33,341 nucleotides of DNA from the NCBI RefSeq assembly GCF_002091475.1, contig NZ_BCTR01000067.1, positions 1 through 33,341 of the forward strand, written 5' to 3'. Origin of the DNA: Sphingomonas azotifigens NBRC 15497 (GTDB lineage Bacteria; Pseudomonadota; Alphaproteobacteria; Sphingomonadales; Sphingomonadaceae). Shown piece after piece: positions 31,297-33,341 of this stretch. How positions within the stretch are numbered: the stretch's first letter is position 1; every line of letters begins with the position of its first letter. The translations under genes and the position numbers were made by a program. Below the pieces are notes generated by a model, which had not been told where the DNA came from, did no database searches, and saw only the letters and a list, made by a program, of their open reading frames with translations.

Positions 31297-32757
31297 ATGC
31301 TTCGCAACTGTGCCATTGCTCTCGCATTTTCTTTTGCTGCAATCGTTCCCGCTGAGGCGCAGGTGGTGCTGCTGGCACAGGGGCAATTGACCGGGAGCCG
31401 CGCTGGCGTCGGCACCGATCTGTCCGGCCTCCACTACAATCTCGAAAACGGCCTGCCCGCCAGCATTCTGGGCGGCATGGGCTCGGGCCTCACCTATGCC
31501 GGCGGCAATGTCTTCCTGGCAGTGCCCGATCGCGGGCCGAACGCCACCCCGTACAACAGCGCAGTCGACGACACGAGCTCGTACATCAGCCGCTTCCACA
31601 CGCTGACGATGACGCTGACCGCGTCCGCCGGTGGCAGCCTGCCGTTCACGCTGACGCCCGAGCTGCAGAGGACGACGCTGCTGTGGAGCCCGAGCGAGCT
31701 TATCTATGGCAGCGGCGCCGGGCTCGGCACGAAGATCGACGGCACCCCGCTCGGTTCGGGCGCGCCGGTGGTGAACAGCGCCGGCCATTATTATTTCAGC
31801 GGCCGCTCGGACAATTTCGGCGCCGGCACCTCTGGCAACCCGCTCAACGGCCGCTTCGATCCCGAGGCCATCCGCGTCTCGAACGACGGCAAGACGGTGT
31901 TCGTCTCCGACGAATATGGCCCCTATGTCCGCCAGTTCGATCGTGCGACCGGTGCGCTGATCAAGACCTTCGAGCTGCCGAAGAATCTCGACGTGGCCAA
32001 GCTCTCGCCGAACGGCCAGACCGAGATCAACAAGAATACCGAGGGGCGCGTCGCCAACAAGGGCATGGAAGGCCTGGCGATCACCCCCGACGGCAAGACG
32101 CTGGTCGGCATCATGCAGGCCGCGCTGGAGCAGGATGCGGACAAGGCCGGCAAGCTGGTGCGGATCGTCACCATCGATATCGCCACCGGCGAGACCCATG
32201 AATATGGCTACAAGCTCACCACCGGCTCGGGCGTGAGCGAGATCGTCGCGGTCAACGATCACCAGTTCCTCGTCGACGAGCGCGACGGCAAGGGGCTCGG
32301 CGACGGCTCCACCGCCGTGGCCAAGCAGCTGTTCCTGGTCGATATCAAGGGCGCGACCGACATTACCGCGCTCAGCGGCAAGGCGGCGCTCAATGCCGCG
32401 ATCGCCAAGTCGTCGACGCCGTTTCTCGATCTGGTCGCCGCACTCGCCAAGCAGGGCGTGACCGGCGCCAACGTGCCCGCCAAGATCGAAGGCGTCAGCT
32501 TCGGCCAGGACGTGACCTATGGCGGCGCGACCTACCACACGCTGTATCTGGCCAACGACAACGACTTCGTGCCGGCAACGGCGGGCCCCAACCAGTTCTA
32601 CGTGTTCGGCTTCCGCGACAAGGATCTGCCCGGCTATGTGGCGCAGTCGGTAGCGGCCGCGCCGATCCCCGAGCCGGGCGTGTGGGCGTCGCTGATCGCT
32701 GGGCTGGGCGTGATCGGCGCGCGGCTGCGGCGGCGCCGGCGCGTCGCGCTCGCCTGA
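31297..32757 (+). CDS. Esterase-like phytase-family protein with PEP-CTERM anchor
   Basis: 486-residue secreted protein. Signal peptide 1-22 (ALAFSFAAIVPAEAQ). The body is a beta-propeller-like esterase-like-phytase domain: GGMGSGLTYAGGNVFLAVPDRGPNA, FDPEAIRVSNDGKTVFVSDEYGPYVRQFD, NKGMEGLAITPDGKTLVGIMQ, VSEIVAVNDHQFLVDERDGKG. The last 30 residues are a PEP-CTERM sorting signal: IPEPGVWASLIAGLGVIGARLRRRRR, with P458-E459-P460 then a membrane segment and a basic cluster; the W-containing variant is typical of sphingomonads. Exosortase would process it for export and surface attachment. A strong GGGGGG ribosome binding site precedes the ATG. Enzyme activity is unproven for most family members. 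It is not a classical phytase. Confidence 0.9.
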   Translation: MLRNCAIALAFSFAAIVPAEAQVVLLAQGQLTGSRAGVGTDLSGLHYNLENGLPASILGGMGSGLTYAGGNVFLAVPDRGPNATPYNSAVDDTSSYISRFHTLTMTLTASAGGSLPFTLTPELQRTTLLWSPSELIYGSGAGLGTKIDGTPLGSGAPVVNSAGHYYFSGRSDNFGAGTSGNPLNGRFDPEAIRVSNDGKTVFVSDEYGPYVRQFDRATGALIKTFELPKNLDVAKLSPNGQTEINKNTEGRVANKGMEGLAITPDGKTLVGIMQAALEQDADKAGKLVRIVTIDIATGETHEYGYKLTTGSGVSEIVAVNDHQFLVDERDGKGLGDGSTAVAKQLFLVDIKGATDITALSGKAALNAAIAKSSTPFLDLVAALAKQGVTGANVPAKIEGVSFGQDVTYGGATYHTLYLANDNDFVPATAGPNQFYVFGFRDKDLPGYVAQSVAAAPIPEPGVWASLIAGLGVIGARLRRRRRVALA

Positions 32758-32811
32758 AGCGCGGCCGCGTCCCTGCCTTGTTCTGAAGGTTCGATCCGCG
32801 TATGAAGAGGC

Positions 32812-32827
32812 GCGTCCCTCCGGACGC
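32812..32827. repeat. Small hairpin between the PEP-CTERM gene and the LPDVEN gene
   Basis: GCGTCC-CTCC-GGACGC, a 6-bp stem with a 4-base loop, 18 bp upstream of the small secreted protein. It may terminate the upstream message or shape the leader of the next one. Confidence 0.4.
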
Positions 32828-32845
32828 ACATCAAGGGGGATTACG

Positions 32846-33133
32846 ATGCGGAAGCTTGTCGTATCTTTACTCCTCGCGACCATGACGCTGAGCACGCCGG
32901 CCCTTGCGCACGCCGGTGCGGGGGGCGTGGGCTTCGGGTTTGTCCAGGGCGATGCCTTGGAGTTGCTGCCTGACGTCGAGAACAAGGGTGATCATGTTCC
33001 GCCTCCGCCCTTCGACGGGACGACATTGGATTTCCGGCTCGATCTGGATGCTTCGGACTTCCTGCCTGACGTGGAGAACCAGGGGGGCGCTCACCCAATT
33101 CCGTCGGATCCTCCGAGCCCTCCGCGCGCGTGA
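32846..33133 (+). CDS. Small secreted protein with duplicated LPDVEN motif, 95 aa
   Basis: The product has a signal peptide (MRKLVVSLLLATMTLSTPALA, cleavage after A21), so the mature protein is about 74 residues, acidic and Pro-rich, without cysteines. The motif LPDVEN(K/Q)G occurs twice, at residues 41-48 and 73-80, 32 residues apart, each preceded by an acidic/aromatic stretch and followed by a Pro-rich segment (DHVPPPPFDG; GAHPIPSDPP). A good ribosome binding site (AAGGGGGA) precedes the ATG. I know no family with this motif. Function unknown. Confidence 0.7.
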   Translation: MRKLVVSLLLATMTLSTPALAHAGAGGVGFGFVQGDALELLPDVENKGDHVPPPPFDGTTLDFRLDLDASDFLPDVENQGGAHPIPSDPPSPPRA

Positions 33134-33201
33134 AGGGGCCTTCGATCCGAAGGCGTGGATCATCAAGGCGACGGAAAGCGAAGACCGGGTAATGACTGCC
33201 C

Positions 33202-33230
33202 AGGCGCATGCAGTGCATGCTGGAGCGCCT
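33202..33230. repeat. Nested palindrome downstream of the LPDVEN gene
   Basis: GCATGCA-G-TGCATGC (33206-33220) is a perfect 7-bp palindrome with a 1-base centre, and AGGCGC (33202-33207) and GCGCCT (33225-33230) form an outer inverted repeat. It follows the last gene by about 70 bp and could be a terminator-like hairpin; no T-run follows. Confidence 0.4.
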
Positions 33231-33313
33231 AGGCATTTGCTGTGAGGTCTCCGGATCGCCTGCGCGGGTGGCGGCGCCATGTCGGCGAAGGCAATCGCTT
33301 TTTGACTCGTGTC

Positions 33314-33341
33314 CCCTCCCTCTCCCACAAGGGGAGAGGGG
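33314..33341. repeat. GC-rich hairpin repeat at window end
   Basis: CCCTCTCCC, a short loop, then GGGGAGAGGG form a hairpin of the same general type as at 1-22. The sequence is cut by the window edge, so its full extent is unknown. Confidence 0.55.

Noticed and set aside
31297..32757. True phytase
   Set aside because: No histidine-acid phosphatase RHGxRxP motif; it only matches the esterase-like-phytase pattern, whose activity is mostly unproven.
31147..32985. Upstream extension of the M20 peptidase frame
   Set aside because: The frame stays open through the antisense of the PEP-CTERM gene, but only the part from ATG 31146 has peptidase sequence.

Overview
The window looks like chromosomal DNA from an alphaproteobacterium of the order Sphingomonadales (Sphingomonas or a near relative). 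The evidence is the high GC content with strong third-position GC, the fdxA-carD pair, a Suv3-type helicase followed by an S4-domain protein, an Alph_Pro_TM-family gene next to a TauE-type exporter, a PEP-CTERM protein with the W-containing tail variant, TonB-dependent receptors and a full TTAA-N7-TTAA CtrA site. Genus and species cannot be fixed from the sequence alone. No rRNA, tRNA, CRISPR array, prophage or insertion sequence was seen. Most genes are core or shell genes.

Layout. 1-3.2 kb: small hypothetical proteins, a TonB-like anchored protein, and the dapD/HAD-phosphatase pair (lysine/diaminopimelate and nucleotide housekeeping) on the minus strand. 3.4-5.8 kb: a large subtilase with an outer-membrane beta-barrel and an unusual lipobox plus Pro/Thr linker. 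5.9-9.0 kb: an aldose-epimerase-like protein, a ParDE-type toxin-antitoxin pair with a leaderless-looking promoter, and release factor 3. 9.0-13.8 kb: a repeat element, a small protein under a palindrome-embedded promoter, and an uptake cluster (MFS transporter, TonB-dependent receptor) divergent from a TetR regulator. 13.7-16.0 kb: DUF177 and a cytochrome bc1 chaperone (translationally coupled), divergent from a BamE-like lipoprotein, then an RcnB-like periplasmic protein.

16.3-18.7 kb holds the most interesting module: a stand-alone NfrB-like glycosyltransferase without the C-terminal regulatory domain, coupled by an ATGA overlap to an anchored protein with a predicted C-terminal outer-membrane barrel. 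It could be a minimal NfrA/NfrB-type envelope glycan system. 18.7-20.4 kb: a TauE exporter plus its Alph_Pro_TM partner. 20.5-23.8 kb: a HerA-like ATPase convergent with an M23 peptidoglycan hydrolase whose promoter region carries the CtrA site. 24.0-28.0 kb: Suv3-like helicase, S4 protein, ferredoxin FdxA and CarD, ending in a strong terminator. 28.1-33.3 kb: a DUF2807 adhesin-like protein, PdeM nuclease and M20 peptidase (one minus-strand operon), a PEP-CTERM phytase-like esterase, and a small secreted protein with a repeated LPDVEN motif.

All functional calls rest on reading translated sequence and motifs by eye. No database search or computation was possible.
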